Assembly (NCBI GenBank): GCA_030065205.1
Contig: JASJDN010000045.1
Location: 1-42,085, forward strand
DNA: 42,085 nt
From: Crocosphaera sp.
GTDB taxonomy: Bacteria > Cyanobacteriota > Cyanobacteriia > Cyanobacteriales > Microcystaceae
Direction of reading: 5' to 3'
The notes under the pieces were generated by a model. The model searched no databases and had not been told where the DNA came from. It saw only the letters and a program-made list of their open reading frames with translations. Position numbers and translations under genes: made by a program. This document shows positions 15,715-23,678 of this stretch, one piece after another; within the stretch, counting starts at the first letter, position 1, and each line of letters starts with the position of its first letter.

Positions 15715-16899
15715 CTAAACAATTTGAGCGATGGCCTGAGCAATACGGAGAGAACCTCCTGGTTTCCCTACCCTTTCTTGGCCATTTTGTCTACAGTTTC
15801 GTAAATAATCTTCATCTTTTAAAATAGCTTGAATTGTGGTTGCTGCGTCAGAAAAAAGACGAGGATTTTTATAACTTTTTCCAATCGTTTTTACTGATAT
15901 TCCTAATAATCTCATTTGCGCTTCGGCAAACGCATAAGTAAATTGTGGACCTTTTCCTGGTAATTGAATCACAGGTTTACCTAACCCGACCACTTGTTCA
16001 ACAGCAGTTCCGGCCATACCGATCGCCAGATTACAATCATTAATAATATCAGAAAACGCTCCATAATAACATTCAACTCTAATGATATTTTTTCCTTGAT
16101 TTTTAACCAATATTCCGAGAGATTGATATTGCCATCCTAATTGTTCAGCTAACTGTTGTAAATCTGTTTCTTTAATAGCTTTAACTAAAGCCACTCGAAA
16201 TTGTACCGTTTCTAAAGTAGCAAGAGATTCGCACACCTTTAACAATAATTCTAAATTATCAAGGGCTTCAGGAACACGACTTCCTGGTAATAAAGCAATG
16301 GTAGGAATATCCTTATCAAGATGTAAATTCTTTCCCGTTGGCGTTAAAATATCCATGATAGGATAACCTAAAAACTTAGCGTTTTTAAACCCTTGTTGCT
16401 GTAAATCTTGGGACGTAAAAGCATCTCTAGTAAAAATAGCTAAACAACGGGGCGATTGCAAACACCAACGGGTTAACCAAGGAAGATTTAATTTACCCTC
16501 ATAATAACTAGAAGTCGACACTAAAAAAGCCACAAAAGGACGACCCGAAATATAGGCCATCGTAACTGGAAAAATGTCACCCACTGCCACAATTAAATGA
16601 TAACGAGAGCAATCGTTTAACAGGGTACGAATTTGATATAACGTTAAGCCAATTAAACCCGCCCCCACATCCTTTAATAATGTCAGGGGATTCATATAAA
16701 AAATGCCCCCAGACGGTAAACTTTTCGGTTGTCCGATCAACGGTAAATTGAGAGAACGATAAGCATTTCCTTCCCCCACCAATGGCATTCCCGTCATGGT
16801 GATCTGAGGGGCAATTTTTTGCAATTCCTGGAGAATAAGACTGGCATTGAGGTCTTCTCCATGGCCGTTACTCATAAATAACACTTCTTTGTTGACCAT
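15715..16899 (-). CDS. Lipid-A-disaccharide synthase-related protein
   Basis: This 394 aa protein has a GT-B glycosyltransferase-like fold related to LpxB. The start KEVLFMSNGHGEDLNASLIL resembles the N-terminal sugar-acceptor domain. The C-terminal half has ALLPGSRVPEALDNL and the donor-site segment NLAIGMAGTAVEQVVGLGKPVIQLPGKGPQFT. Cyanobacteria and plants have this LpxB-like family in addition to, or in place of, true LpxB. The donor and acceptor are unknown, so calling it lipid A synthesis would go too far. ATG at 16899 gives the expected N-terminus. It is divergent from the Fe-S protein gene and ends 24 bases from tRNA-Gln. Confidence 0.88.
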   Translation of the reverse strand: MVNKEVLFMSNGHGEDLNASLILQELQKIAPQITMTGMPLVGEGNAYRSLNLPLIGQPKSLPSGGIFYMNPLTLLKDVGAGLIGLTLYQIRTLLNDCSRYHLIVAVGDIFPVTMAYISGRPFVAFLVSTSSYYEGKLNLPWLTRWCLQSPRCLAIFTRDAFTSQDLQQQGFKNAKFLGYPIMDILTPTGKNLHLDKDIPTIALLPGSRVPEALDNLELLLKVCESLATLETVQFRVALVKAIKETDLQQLAEQLGWQYQSLGILVKNQGKNIIRVECYYGAFSDIINDCNLAIGMAGTAVEQVVGLGKPVIQLPGKGPQFTYAFAEAQMRLLGISVKTIGKSYKNPRLFSDAATTIQAILKDEDYLRNCRQNGQERVGKPGGSLRIAQAIAQIV

Positions 16900-17004
16900 G
16901 ATTAGACGTAATGATTTCTTAAATGATAGGTTAGCAAGGGAAAAGTTGTCCTAAAATAGAAAAGGTTGAAAATTATTCTAACTTTTAAGGAGTGACCACA
17001 ACCA

Positions 17005-17361
17005 ATGACACAAGCCACTCAAACCCCCGCCAAAGGAATTCAACTCACCGAAACAGCCCTAAAGCACGTTCTAATGTTACGAGAACAACAGGGAAAAGAC
17101 CTCTGTTTGCGTGTTGGGGTTCGTCAGGGAGGATGTTCCGGAATGTCCTATATGATGGACTTTGACGACATTAGCAATATTGGTGAACAAGATGAAGTGT
17201 TTGACTATGATGGCTTTCAAATCATCTGCGATCGCAAAAGTCTTCTTTATCTCTACGGCCTCGTCCTTGATTATAGTAACGCCATGATCGGGGGTGGTTT
17301 TGAGTTCACTAACCCCAACGCGAATCAAACTTGTGGCTGTGGTAAGTCCTTTGGTGTTTAA
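17005..17361 (+). CDS. Fe-S cluster assembly A-type carrier (IscA/SufA/HesB family)
   Basis: This 118 aa protein has the three conserved cysteines of A-type carriers: Cys44 in [12 protein letters not shown], and Cys110 and Cys112 in [10 protein letters not shown]. Such proteins accept and transfer Fe-S clusters or iron to apoproteins in the cytoplasm. ATG at 17005 follows AAGGAGTGACCACAACC, a good ribosome site. The gene is divergent from the LpxB-like gene and co-directional with the TPR gene, whose preferred start lies 80 bases downstream. I cannot tell SufA from IscA by sequence alone. Confidence 0.95.
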   Translation: MTQATQTPAKGIQLTETALKHVLMLREQQGKDLCLRVGVRQGGCSGMSYMMDFDDISNIGEQDEVFDYDGFQIICDRKSLLYLYGLVLDYSNAMIGGGFEFTNPNANQTCGCGKSFGV

Positions 17362-17441
17362 AAAGCAATATACTGTATGTTAAATAATTGGGGCAGAAAT
17401 CGTGTTTTCTGTCTCTTTTTGTCTTCATTCTGTTACTGAAA

Positions 17442-17867
17442 ATGACTGAAACTGTTGAAACTGCCTTTGAACAAGGATTAGAGCGTTATAAACAAGGGGA
17501 GTCCGTTGAGACTTTGCTTCCTCATTTTAAACAAATTTGCGATCGCGCCCCCAAAAATCCCACCGCTTGGGCCTGCTTAGCGTGGTTATACCTCTTAGAC
17601 GATAAACCAGAATTGGCTCTCAAAGCAGCCAAAAAAAGCGTTAAAATTGATAGTAGACCGCCCCAAGCCCGAATTAACTTAGCTTTAGCCATGTTAGATA
17701 CCGGTGCCAAAGGAGTGCGGGACCACATCGAAGCGGCGCAACAAATGATGTCCCTAGATGAAGAAATTCATAAAGACATCGTTGAAAACATCGAAGATGG
17801 ATTAAGCCGCAAACCCGACTGGAAAAGCCTCCAGCGTGTGAAAAAATGGTTATTATCCCCTGAATAA
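17442..17867 (+). CDS. Small TPR-repeat protein
   Basis: From the chosen ATG this is a 141 aa soluble protein with tetratricopeptide-like helices (AFEQGLERYKQGESVETLLPH, then NPTAWACLAWLYLLDDKPELALKAAKKSVKID and QARINLALAMLDTG). TPR pairs bind partner proteins; the partner here is not known. The open frame extends upstream to 17388 through a TTG and a hydrophobic stretch, but ATG at 17442 starts a conventional TPR N-terminus, so I prefer it. If the longer form were made it would carry a membrane anchor. It is followed after 2 bases by the M48 protease gene, so the pair is almost certainly one operon. Confidence 0.85.
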   Translation: MTETVETAFEQGLERYKQGESVETLLPHFKQICDRAPKNPTAWACLAWLYLLDDKPELALKAAKKSVKIDSRPPQARINLALAMLDTGAKGVRDHIEAAQQMMSLDEEIHKDIVENIEDGLSRKPDWKSLQRVKKWLLSPE

Positions 17868-17869
17868 GA

Positions 17870-18745
17870 ATGCAATTATCAAAAACCCAGTTAATCGGAC
17901 TAAAAGCGGACGATTTTCGTCACCCTTTAGATTTAGAAGCCACGACGACGTTAAAACAACTACCTGGCTTGGATATGATCGTCAGGAGTTTACTGGGTTC
18001 TGTGGCTGAACAATTTTTCTATCTCAATAACATTGCTTCGTCAGTGTTAGTGAGTGAAAAACAATTACCCCACCTTCATAAATTATTAGTCGAAGCAGCC
18101 CGTGTTCTCGATTTAGAACCCCCACAACTCTATTTACAACAAAACCCTGCCCCTAACGCCTATACCTTCGCCATGCAAGGGAAACAACCCTTTATGGTGT
18201 TGCATACCTCCCTAGTGGAAATGTTAACCCCCGAAGAAATACAAGGGGTCATAGCCCACGAGTTAGGACACCTTAAATGTGAACATGGGGTTTATCTCAC
18301 CTTAGCGAATATTATGGTACTCGGTGCCAGTTTATTACCCACTTGGGGAACTGCGATCGCCCAATCTCTGCAAGCGCAGATGTTACAATGGGTACGCTGT
18401 GCCGAATTTAGTTGCGATCGCGCGGCTTTATTGGTGGCACAAGATCCCAAAGTGGTCATGTCCATTTTAATGAAATTAGCCGGCGGTTCCCCCACCATTG
18501 CCCCCCAGTTAAACCTAGACGCATTTATCCAACAAGCGAGAGATTATGAAGCCATCAGCAACACTGCTTTAGGAGAAATGTTAAAACAGGCACAAACGGA
18601 ACAACTCACCCATCCAGTGCCAGTATTGCGGGCTAAGGAGATCGATCGCTGGGCCAGTTCTCAAGATTATCATCACTTGTTAGAAACCGGCAAAACACAG
18701 TATAATCAAAAAGCTACAACCAAGGGCGGATGGCGAAATTGGTAG
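17870..18745 (+). CDS. M48 family zinc metalloprotease
   Basis: This 291 aa peptidase has the zinc motif HELGH at residues 130-134 (GVIAHELGHLKCEHG) and a downstream third ligand in CAEFSCDRAALLV (Glu, about 181). A hydrophobic segment follows the active site (LANIMVLGASLLPTWGTA). The family includes HtpX and CAAX-prenyl-protease relatives involved in membrane protein quality control. It is translationally coupled to the TPR gene (2-base gap). The C-terminal residues TKGGWRNW are encoded by the 5' end of tRNA-Leu: the CDS runs 22 bases into the tRNA and uses its TAG (18743-18745) as stop. The gene may once have ended elsewhere. Confidence 0.92.
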   Translation: MQLSKTQLIGLKADDFRHPLDLEATTTLKQLPGLDMIVRSLLGSVAEQFFYLNNIASSVLVSEKQLPHLHKLLVEAARVLDLEPPQLYLQQNPAPNAYTFAMQGKQPFMVLHTSLVEMLTPEEIQGVIAHELGHLKCEHGVYLTLANIMVLGASLLPTWGTAIAQSLQAQMLQWVRCAEFSCDRAALLVAQDPKVVMSILMKLAGGSPTIAPQLNLDAFIQQARDYEAISNTALGEMLKQAQTEQLTHPVPVLRAKEIDRWASSQDYHHLLETGKTQYNQKATTKGGWRNW

Positions 18746-18805
18746 ACGCACCACACTCAAAATGTGGCGGCTTCGGTCATGGGGGTTCGAGTCCCCCTCT
18801 GCCCA
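18724..18805 (+). tRNA. tRNA-Leu (anticodon CAA)
   Basis: The acceptor GGGCGGA (18724-18730) pairs with TCTGCCC (18798-18804) through one G-T pair, followed by discriminator A. The D-arm GGCGAAATTGGTAGACGC, the anticodon stem-loop CCACACTCAAAATGTGG (anticodon CAA), a variable arm of class II type (CGGCTTCGGTCATG) and the T-arm GGGGGTTCGAGTCCCCC are present. The length is 82 without CCA. Its first 22 bases overlap the M48 gene. Confidence 0.96.
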
Positions 18806-18811
18806 TCGAGT

Positions 18812-18848
18812 GAAGTCAGAAGTCAGAAGTCAGAAGTCAGAAGTTCCT
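18812..18848. repeat. Heptanucleotide tandem repeat (AAGTCAG x4), copy 2
   Basis: This is identical over 37 bases to 7810-7846, including the flanking AAGTTCCT. It begins 6 bases after the tRNA-Leu 3' end. Confidence 0.92.
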
Positions 18849-18980
18849 TAACGAAGTTCCGGCGCTATCGCACAGAAGTATAATTTATTCAAAGCGGCCG
18901 ATATTCTTCGGGGTAAGATGGATGCTTCGGGGTTTAATAATGCAGATAGGGAATATGCAGAGGGAAAAAACCAGAAGTAG
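18849..18980. other. Intergenic, nothing recognised
   Basis: The short stretch between the heptamer repeat and the palindromic element shows no gene-like frame or familiar site. Confidence 0.4.
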
Positions 18981-19129
18981 TCATTGCGAGGGGGATGAAC
19001 ACCACCATAACCTGATTTATTTTTATTATCTCCCCGAAGCAATCCATAACAACACCCAAGAGATTGCTTCGGAGGCAAAAATAAGTCTTAAACCTTTGCT
19101 TTATTAAAGGTTTTGCCTCCTCGCAATGA
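18981..19129. repeat. Nested palindromic element (TCATTGCGAGG ends)
   Basis: The outer arms TCATTGCGAGG (18981-18991) and CCTCGCAATGA (19119-19129) are exact complements. Inside, CCCCGAAGCAATC and GATTGCTTCGG (about 19034-19073) form a second hairpin. The 149-base unit has no coding capacity and has the look of a small non-autonomous repeat or REP-like element. Confidence 0.75.
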
Positions 19130-19192
19130 CAGAAGTAGTTAAGGAACGCAACCCAACACAAACATTAAAGGAGGCAGGAGTTGAAAGGCAAT

Positions 19193-19221
19193 CCCCCCTA
19201 ACCCCCCTTATAGAAGGGGGG
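19193..19221. repeat. CCCCCCTAACCCCCCTT hairpin repeat
   Basis: CCCCCCTT (19202-19209) and AAGGGGGG (19214-19221) flank an ATAG loop, preceded by another CCCCCCTAA. This is a familiar dispersed intergenic hairpin in cyanobacteria and is followed by G-rich sequence to about 19280. Confidence 0.65.
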
Positions 19222-19281
19222 CAGGCTCCGAGGCCGTTTAGAGGGGGATTTAGACCCACCTCTAAACGAAGACCGCCCCTC

Positions 19282-19557
19282 TTAAAACAACTCAAAACCG
19301 ATGTGATCATTTCTGGGGGACATAACGACTTACCCTACCTCACAGCTTAGAGTAACGATAGACAACACGAAACCACTATTAAAAGCTTTAAACTACCCTT
19401 TGACGCAGAAGATGAAGGTATTAGGGGAGATATGGGTATTGTTATTGTTAATAATATGCTGTTGACAGGGTTTGATGCACCGGTAGAACAAGTGATGTAT
19501 TTAGGAGTCATAGAAATAGCCGAGAAAAATAACGATAAAATTCTCTATGCTCATTAA
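19282..19557 (+). pseudogene. Remnant of type I restriction enzyme subunit HsdR
   Basis: A frame reads KQLKTDVIISGGHNDLPY...TA, meets an in-frame TAG at 19348-19350, then continues 68 codons with FKLPFDAEDEG...MGIVIVNNMLLTGFDAP and VEQVMYLG to TAA at 19555. MLLTGFDAP followed by EQVMYL is the characteristic helicase-motif region of HsdR, and VISGGHND just upstream fits the same order. Everything N-terminal is replaced by repeats and the C-terminal domain is absent. HsdR subunits are around 1000 aa, so fewer than 100 codons survive. No hsdM or hsdS is seen. The identification is from motif recall. Confidence 0.72.
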
Positions 19558-19568
19558 CTATAAGGTAA

Positions 19569-19721
19569 TTCATTCATCCCGACGTTCATGAATTAGCCCA
19601 TTTATTAGAAGCTAATCACACGCCCTGTTTTTGGAACATTATTAAGTCACAAATCACCAATATGGATAAAGCTAAAAAATGGCTTAAAGATAACGTTCAA
19701 ATGCTTGAACAATCACTATAA
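19569..19721 (+). pseudogene. Unidentified gene remnant, no start codon
   Basis: A 50-codon frame reads HPDVHELAHLLEANHTPCFW then IIKSQITNMDKAKKWLKDNV before a TAA, with coding-like composition but no start at its head. It may be the 3' end of a gene whose 5' part was lost with the HsdR material upstream. I do not recognise the family. Confidence 0.35.
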
Positions 19722-19752
19722 TAAGTAATTATTTAATAAATTGACAAATAAA

Positions 19753-20331
19753 ATGATAACGACTAAGCCTCGCTTTGAAAGCTTTGAAGCGTATTTACAA
19801 TATGACGATAATTCAGACAAACTCTATGAATTATTCAATGGAGAATTGATAGAAATGCCACCAGAATCAGGTTTAAATATTGAAATTGCTAATTTTCTTT
19901 TTCTTAAATTTGCTGCTTTGGTAGGCTATCGTAGAGTTAGGGGTCATGGGTTAGAATTAGAAGTGAGAGGAGAACCCAAAAACCGCTATCCTGACTTAAC
20001 TATTATTAGAGAAGAACATATACAACAACTCTCAAAAAGGAATACGATTCATCTGTTTATGTCCCCTCCTTTATTAGTGGTTGAAGTGGTTAGTCCTGGT
20101 GATATTCAAAGAGAAAGAGATTATATTGCTAAAAGAATACAATACCAAGATTGTTGTGTCCCTGAATATTGGATTGTTGATCCTCAAACACAAACTATTT
20201 TAGTCTTAGAATTGAAAGATAATAGTTACCAAGAAGTGGGAAATTTTAGTCAAGATGATTTAGTTAAATCTCCTAATTTTCCAGAACTTAAGTTAACTGT
20301 TTCTGAGATATTTGAAACACCACCCAATTAA
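19753..20331 (+). CDS. Uma2 family (DUF820) endonuclease-like protein
   Basis: This 192 aa protein has the PD-(D/E)xK-like core of the Uma2 family, very numerous in cyanobacteria: YELFNGELIEMPPES, NRYPDLTIIRE, PPLLVVEVVSPGDIQRERD and the YIAKRIQYQDCCVPEYWIVD segment. The conserved acids (Asp in PDLTI, Glu in VVEVVSP) and the Lys in AKRIQY are present, so it could be an active nuclease. The biological role is unknown; these genes are often mobile. ATG at 19753 is preferred over TTG at 19741. It sits beside the HsdR remnant and converges with the STAND-like ATPase gene (3-base gap). Confidence 0.9.
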   Translation: MITTKPRFESFEAYLQYDDNSDKLYELFNGELIEMPPESGLNIEIANFLFLKFAALVGYRRVRGHGLELEVRGEPKNRYPDLTIIREEHIQQLSKRNTIHLFMSPPLLVVEVVSPGDIQRERDYIAKRIQYQDCCVPEYWIVDPQTQTILVLELKDNSYQEVGNFSQDDLVKSPNFPELKLTVSEIFETPPN

Positions 20332-20334
20332 TCA

Positions 20335-22002
20335 TTAACTTGAGGGATAATTTTTGAGTAATTTTAAAAGGGGTAAATCTTGATTAGAAGTCTTATCTGT
20401 TTTAAATCTGAATATACAATCTTCTGTTTTTCCTTTTTGCTTACCATTTCCATCGGATATAGCAAATAGCCAGTTACTACGCTTTTCTAGTAAACCTGTA
20501 AAAAATAACCAAGATAATAATCTACTTCGATAATCTTTGATACTTTTACTTGAAATTGAATATTCTTCACCTAAAATTTCAGTAATTTGAGCCTCAGTAA
20601 TTAGCTTTGATGAGTTTTTCTTTATTTTCTGATAAACTATATGACTTTTAAATTGTTCACTAAGATGATGTGCAATTTCATTATCAGTCAAGTTTAATAT
20701 TTGATCATTATGGATTATAAATTCCTTACTTTTTTTATTATATTCGCAAGGAAACAAAGTGGCAAAATCAGCAAGAAAACCTTTCAAAGAGTTCTCTGAG
20801 ATGTTTAAAATAGTTTTGATCTCTTGTCTAGTTTTATTGTTTTTCATCTGGCGAAACTTTATCATGAATGTTTTAATCGTTTGAGTTGGTACATAATTTA
20901 TCGTTAATTCAGGTAGTTTTCCATAGTTTATATAGTCAGCAAAAATATCCCAGTAAAGCTTATAATTAGTGCCATTTTTGATAATTAATTTTTTTTCGGC
21001 TAAATTATTTACAATGGCTGAATTATATTTTTCGCAAAGAATTGTAATATCAACAGGTGAATTTTTTGCAATATATTTTAAACATTTTATTTCTTCTACT
21101 GATAGAGATTCTAAATCTTTATCGAATAGCTTTTTAATATCATCTTGTGTTATTTGTTTTTTATAAGTATGCTCAATTAGTTCAGATTTATCAATATTAT
21201 TACTATAGATAGCACTGCAAAGTTTTCTAATAAGCCAAGGATATTTTGGACATGATTTTAACAAAGATTGTATATTTGGTTTAGATTTCTTTAAAGAATT
21301 TTCTTGACTAAAACAAGTCATTAAGTTTTCAACTTCTTCTTGGTTAAATTCAGAGATTTCAATATTCCTTTGTAAATTACTTAGATTATGCCATGTATGG
21401 TAAGCTTTATGAGAAATTGATGTGATCATATCTGTTCGCCAAGAAAACCCTAAAACTAAATTATCATTTTTAAGACTATTGACTTCATAAACAACTTTTT
21501 CAAATAATAAGAATAAATTGTCTAAAGACGGTTTAGATAAAATTGTTTCAAATTGATCGAAAAATATAACTAATACTTTATTATTAGATTTCAAGAATTC
21601 TAAAGCTTCTTGAATTGAATGACTGTCTAAAAATGGTGGTTCTACGCTTTCTATATATATTTTGTGATTAGACAAATTTATAAATTTTTCATTTATGGTT
21701 TCTTGAAAAGCTTTAATAATAACTTTGTTCAGAAATTGAGAGGCTGTTTTTTCATTAACACTTGTTATATCAGTGGCATAAATATAAAACTGTTCTTGAT
21801 ATTCTGGTTTAATCAAACAATCTTCTTGTAACTTAACGATTAAAGATGATTTTCCTAGGCCAGTACGACCTGAAAAACAAATAATTCTCACATCAGTTTC
21901 AGAAATTTTAACATTGTTTAGAAATTCCCAAAATTCTTGCTGAATTTTTTCTCTACCAATGAAGTTTTCAGGACGAGAGCGATTATATAATGTGTCAGAC
22001 AT
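20335..22002 (-). CDS. STAND/AAA-type ATPase with winged-helix C-terminus
   Basis: This 555 aa protein has NFIGREKIQQEFWEFL at its head, Walker A CFSGRTGLGKSSLI (about 44-57), Walker B VLVIFFDQFETIL (about 142-154) and an arginine-finger candidate in LGFSWRTDM. This is the arrangement of STAND/AAA_16-type signalling NTPases. From about residue 300 the sequence is helical with winged-helix-like segments (DITILCEKYNSAIVNNLAEKKLI and further on TEAQITEILGEE), which may bind DNA or a partner. It is strongly AT-rich and Lys/Asn/Ile-heavy compared with the housekeeping genes, consistent with transfer. The neighbours (Uma2 and the HsdR remnant) suggest a defence-type context. I cannot assign it to a named system. 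Confidence 0.72.
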   Translation of the reverse strand: MSDTLYNRSRPENFIGREKIQQEFWEFLNNVKISETDVRIICFSGRTGLGKSSLIVKLQEDCLIKPEYQEQFYIYATDITSVNEKTASQFLNKVIIKAFQETINEKFINLSNHKIYIESVEPPFLDSHSIQEALEFLKSNNKVLVIFFDQFETILSKPSLDNLFLLFEKVVYEVNSLKNDNLVLGFSWRTDMITSISHKAYHTWHNLSNLQRNIEISEFNQEEVENLMTCFSQENSLKKSKPNIQSLLKSCPKYPWLIRKLCSAIYSNNIDKSELIEHTYKKQITQDDIKKLFDKDLESLSVEEIKCLKYIAKNSPVDITILCEKYNSAIVNNLAEKKLIIKNGTNYKLYWDIFADYINYGKLPELTINYVPTQTIKTFMIKFRQMKNNKTRQEIKTILNISENSLKGFLADFATLFPCEYNKKSKEFIIHNDQILNLTDNEIAHHLSEQFKSHIVYQKIKKNSSKLITEAQITEILGEEYSISSKSIKDYRSRLLSWLFFTGLLEKRSNWLFAISDGNGKQKGKTEDCIFRFKTDKTSNQDLPLLKLLKNYPSS

Positions 22003-22251
22003 ATATTTTGCCCTTATTTTTGCTATTATGATAATTTTATACTAATAACTTATAAATCAATATCTAAATTGAGGGGTGCCGATAAACTGACGGTGTTACT
22101 GTTCATATTATCTTTTTTTATACCACTATAATTATTTAGATACCTAACAGAATTATAACCGAGTTCAACAAGATGTAACCTAACTCCTCATTAAATATTA
22201 ACCTATTTTCTGTCTTCATAGAATTAGATATTTGAAAAGGATATATAAAAT
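22003..22251. other. Intergenic, AT-rich, no gene seen
   Basis: The 249 bases between two minus-strand genes hold the promoter region of the ATPase gene. No hairpin, repeat or small frame stands out. Confidence 0.4.
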
Positions 22252-23595
22252 TTACTCATCTATTTGTAGTCGATAAATAATAGTATTGGGATCAACTTGG
22301 TTCATAATATTTTTAATTACCATACTCGGTCCTAAATCTCCCCAACTACATCCTTTTTCTAAATATTCTTGTGCTGCTTTCCCAATAATATAAGTCCCGT
22401 AAGCTGCAAGTCCCCCTTGTAAAATAGCGGTACTGCCATAAGTGGTTAAGATAGCAGGATTTTCAAGAAAAGTTGATACAGCCAAAGCTGTTTTTCCTAA
22501 TCCTAAAATTACACCTGTAGCAATTTCTCCTAATAATAAACTGCCAGAACTCACCAAGATTTTGCGCCATAATTTACCAGCTTCATGATTGGTTATAGGT
22601 AGTCCGTACAATCTAGCTAAGGAGCGAATTAACATTAAATCGGTGACACTTCCACCGATAATATCGAGGAAACCAATGGGGTTAACAGCAACTGCTACAG
22701 ACTTATATTTAACGTGTTTCCAGATAATTGCTTCTGCTTCTTCTTGTCTATTTTTAATCGTTTTTTTAGCAATATTTTCTTCTGCTTTTTTCGCTTTTTG
22801 TAGAGCATTTAAACATAATAAAGATTTTCCCTCTCGGTTTAAAATGGTGAAAATTTTACTTTTTAACTCATCAACTTGCGACGGTGGAGTTTCCCATTGT
22901 TGGACTGTTTTTCCATCAGGATATTTAACTAAGACAGGAATGGGTTGAGGAGAGGCTGAAACCCTAACAATATCTTCAGGAGAAATTGAAAATTTTTGCT
23001 CAGTATTAGAACCCTGTCCAATTTTTTGTAATTGTTCGTAAATCGTATTAATATCTTTATCAGGATAGAGGTCAATTTTATTAAAAACTAAAATGATAGG
23101 TTTGAAGGCTTTTTTTAACTCCAATAATGCTTCATATTCAGTCCGAGTTATATCTTCAGAAATAATAAATAAAATCAAGTCAGCTTCATCCGCAATACTT
23201 CGGGACATAATTTCTCGTTCTTGTCCCTCTATTTCATCCAATCCAGGGGTATCGATAAACTCGACTTTAATTTTACCACTGGAGGGAGTCCAACGGACGG
23301 ATTGAGGCCATTTGGTTACGCCATGAATTGGTCCACTTTCTAGGATATTTTGTCCCATTAAAGCATTAATTACTGCAGACTTACCTCGACTAACTAACCC
23401 AAAGGTAGCAATTTTAATCACGTCATTTTCTATTTTTTCAAGAGACGCTTTTAACGATTGTAAATCTTGTTTAACGGCTGCTTGTAATTGTAAATTAGGA
23501 GGATAATTCCAATGACGGCGGACGCTAGTGTACCAGGATAATGCTTGTTGAAGACTAGCGCGAGTTTGTTGAATATGAGTGTCTTGTTGAGTCAA
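22252..23595 (-). CDS. DUF697-type GTPase, membrane-associated
   Basis: This 447 aa protein has all the G motifs of an Era/dynamin-like GTPase: G1 FGLVSRGKSAVINALMG (about 65-81), G3 FIDTPGLDEIEGQ, G4 VFNKIDLYPD, and VSASPQP as a G5 candidate. The C-terminal third has hydrophobic, glycine-rich stretches (AVAVNPIGFLDIIGGSVTDL and GLGKTALAVSTFL) typical of DUF697, which associates with membranes. Conserved cyanobacterial paralogues exist, with unknown roles. The first codon is a TTG at 23595; no ATG in the first 120 codons gives a complete G domain, so TTG is accepted. The 3' side runs toward the STAND-like gene, but 249 bases argue against a tight operon. Confidence 0.85.
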   Translation of the reverse strand: MTQQDTHIQQTRASLQQALSWYTSVRRHWNYPPNLQLQAAVKQDLQSLKASLEKIENDVIKIATFGLVSRGKSAVINALMGQNILESGPIHGVTKWPQSVRWTPSSGKIKVEFIDTPGLDEIEGQEREIMSRSIADEADLILFIISEDITRTEYEALLELKKAFKPIILVFNKIDLYPDKDINTIYEQLQKIGQGSNTEQKFSISPEDIVRVSASPQPIPVLVKYPDGKTVQQWETPPSQVDELKSKIFTILNREGKSLLCLNALQKAKKAEENIAKKTIKNRQEEAEAIIWKHVKYKSVAVAVNPIGFLDIIGGSVTDLMLIRSLARLYGLPITNHEAGKLWRKILVSSGSLLLGEIATGVILGLGKTALAVSTFLENPAILTTYGSTAILQGGLAAYGTYIIGKAAQEYLEKGCSWGDLGPSMVIKNIMNQVDPNTIIYRLQIDE

Positions 23596-23678
23596 TGTTG
23601 ATTGAGAATTGATAATTGACTTAAGTAGATAAGAACATTCTTCTAAGAGTTATGATACCTTAAAAATGTCCTTTTTCA

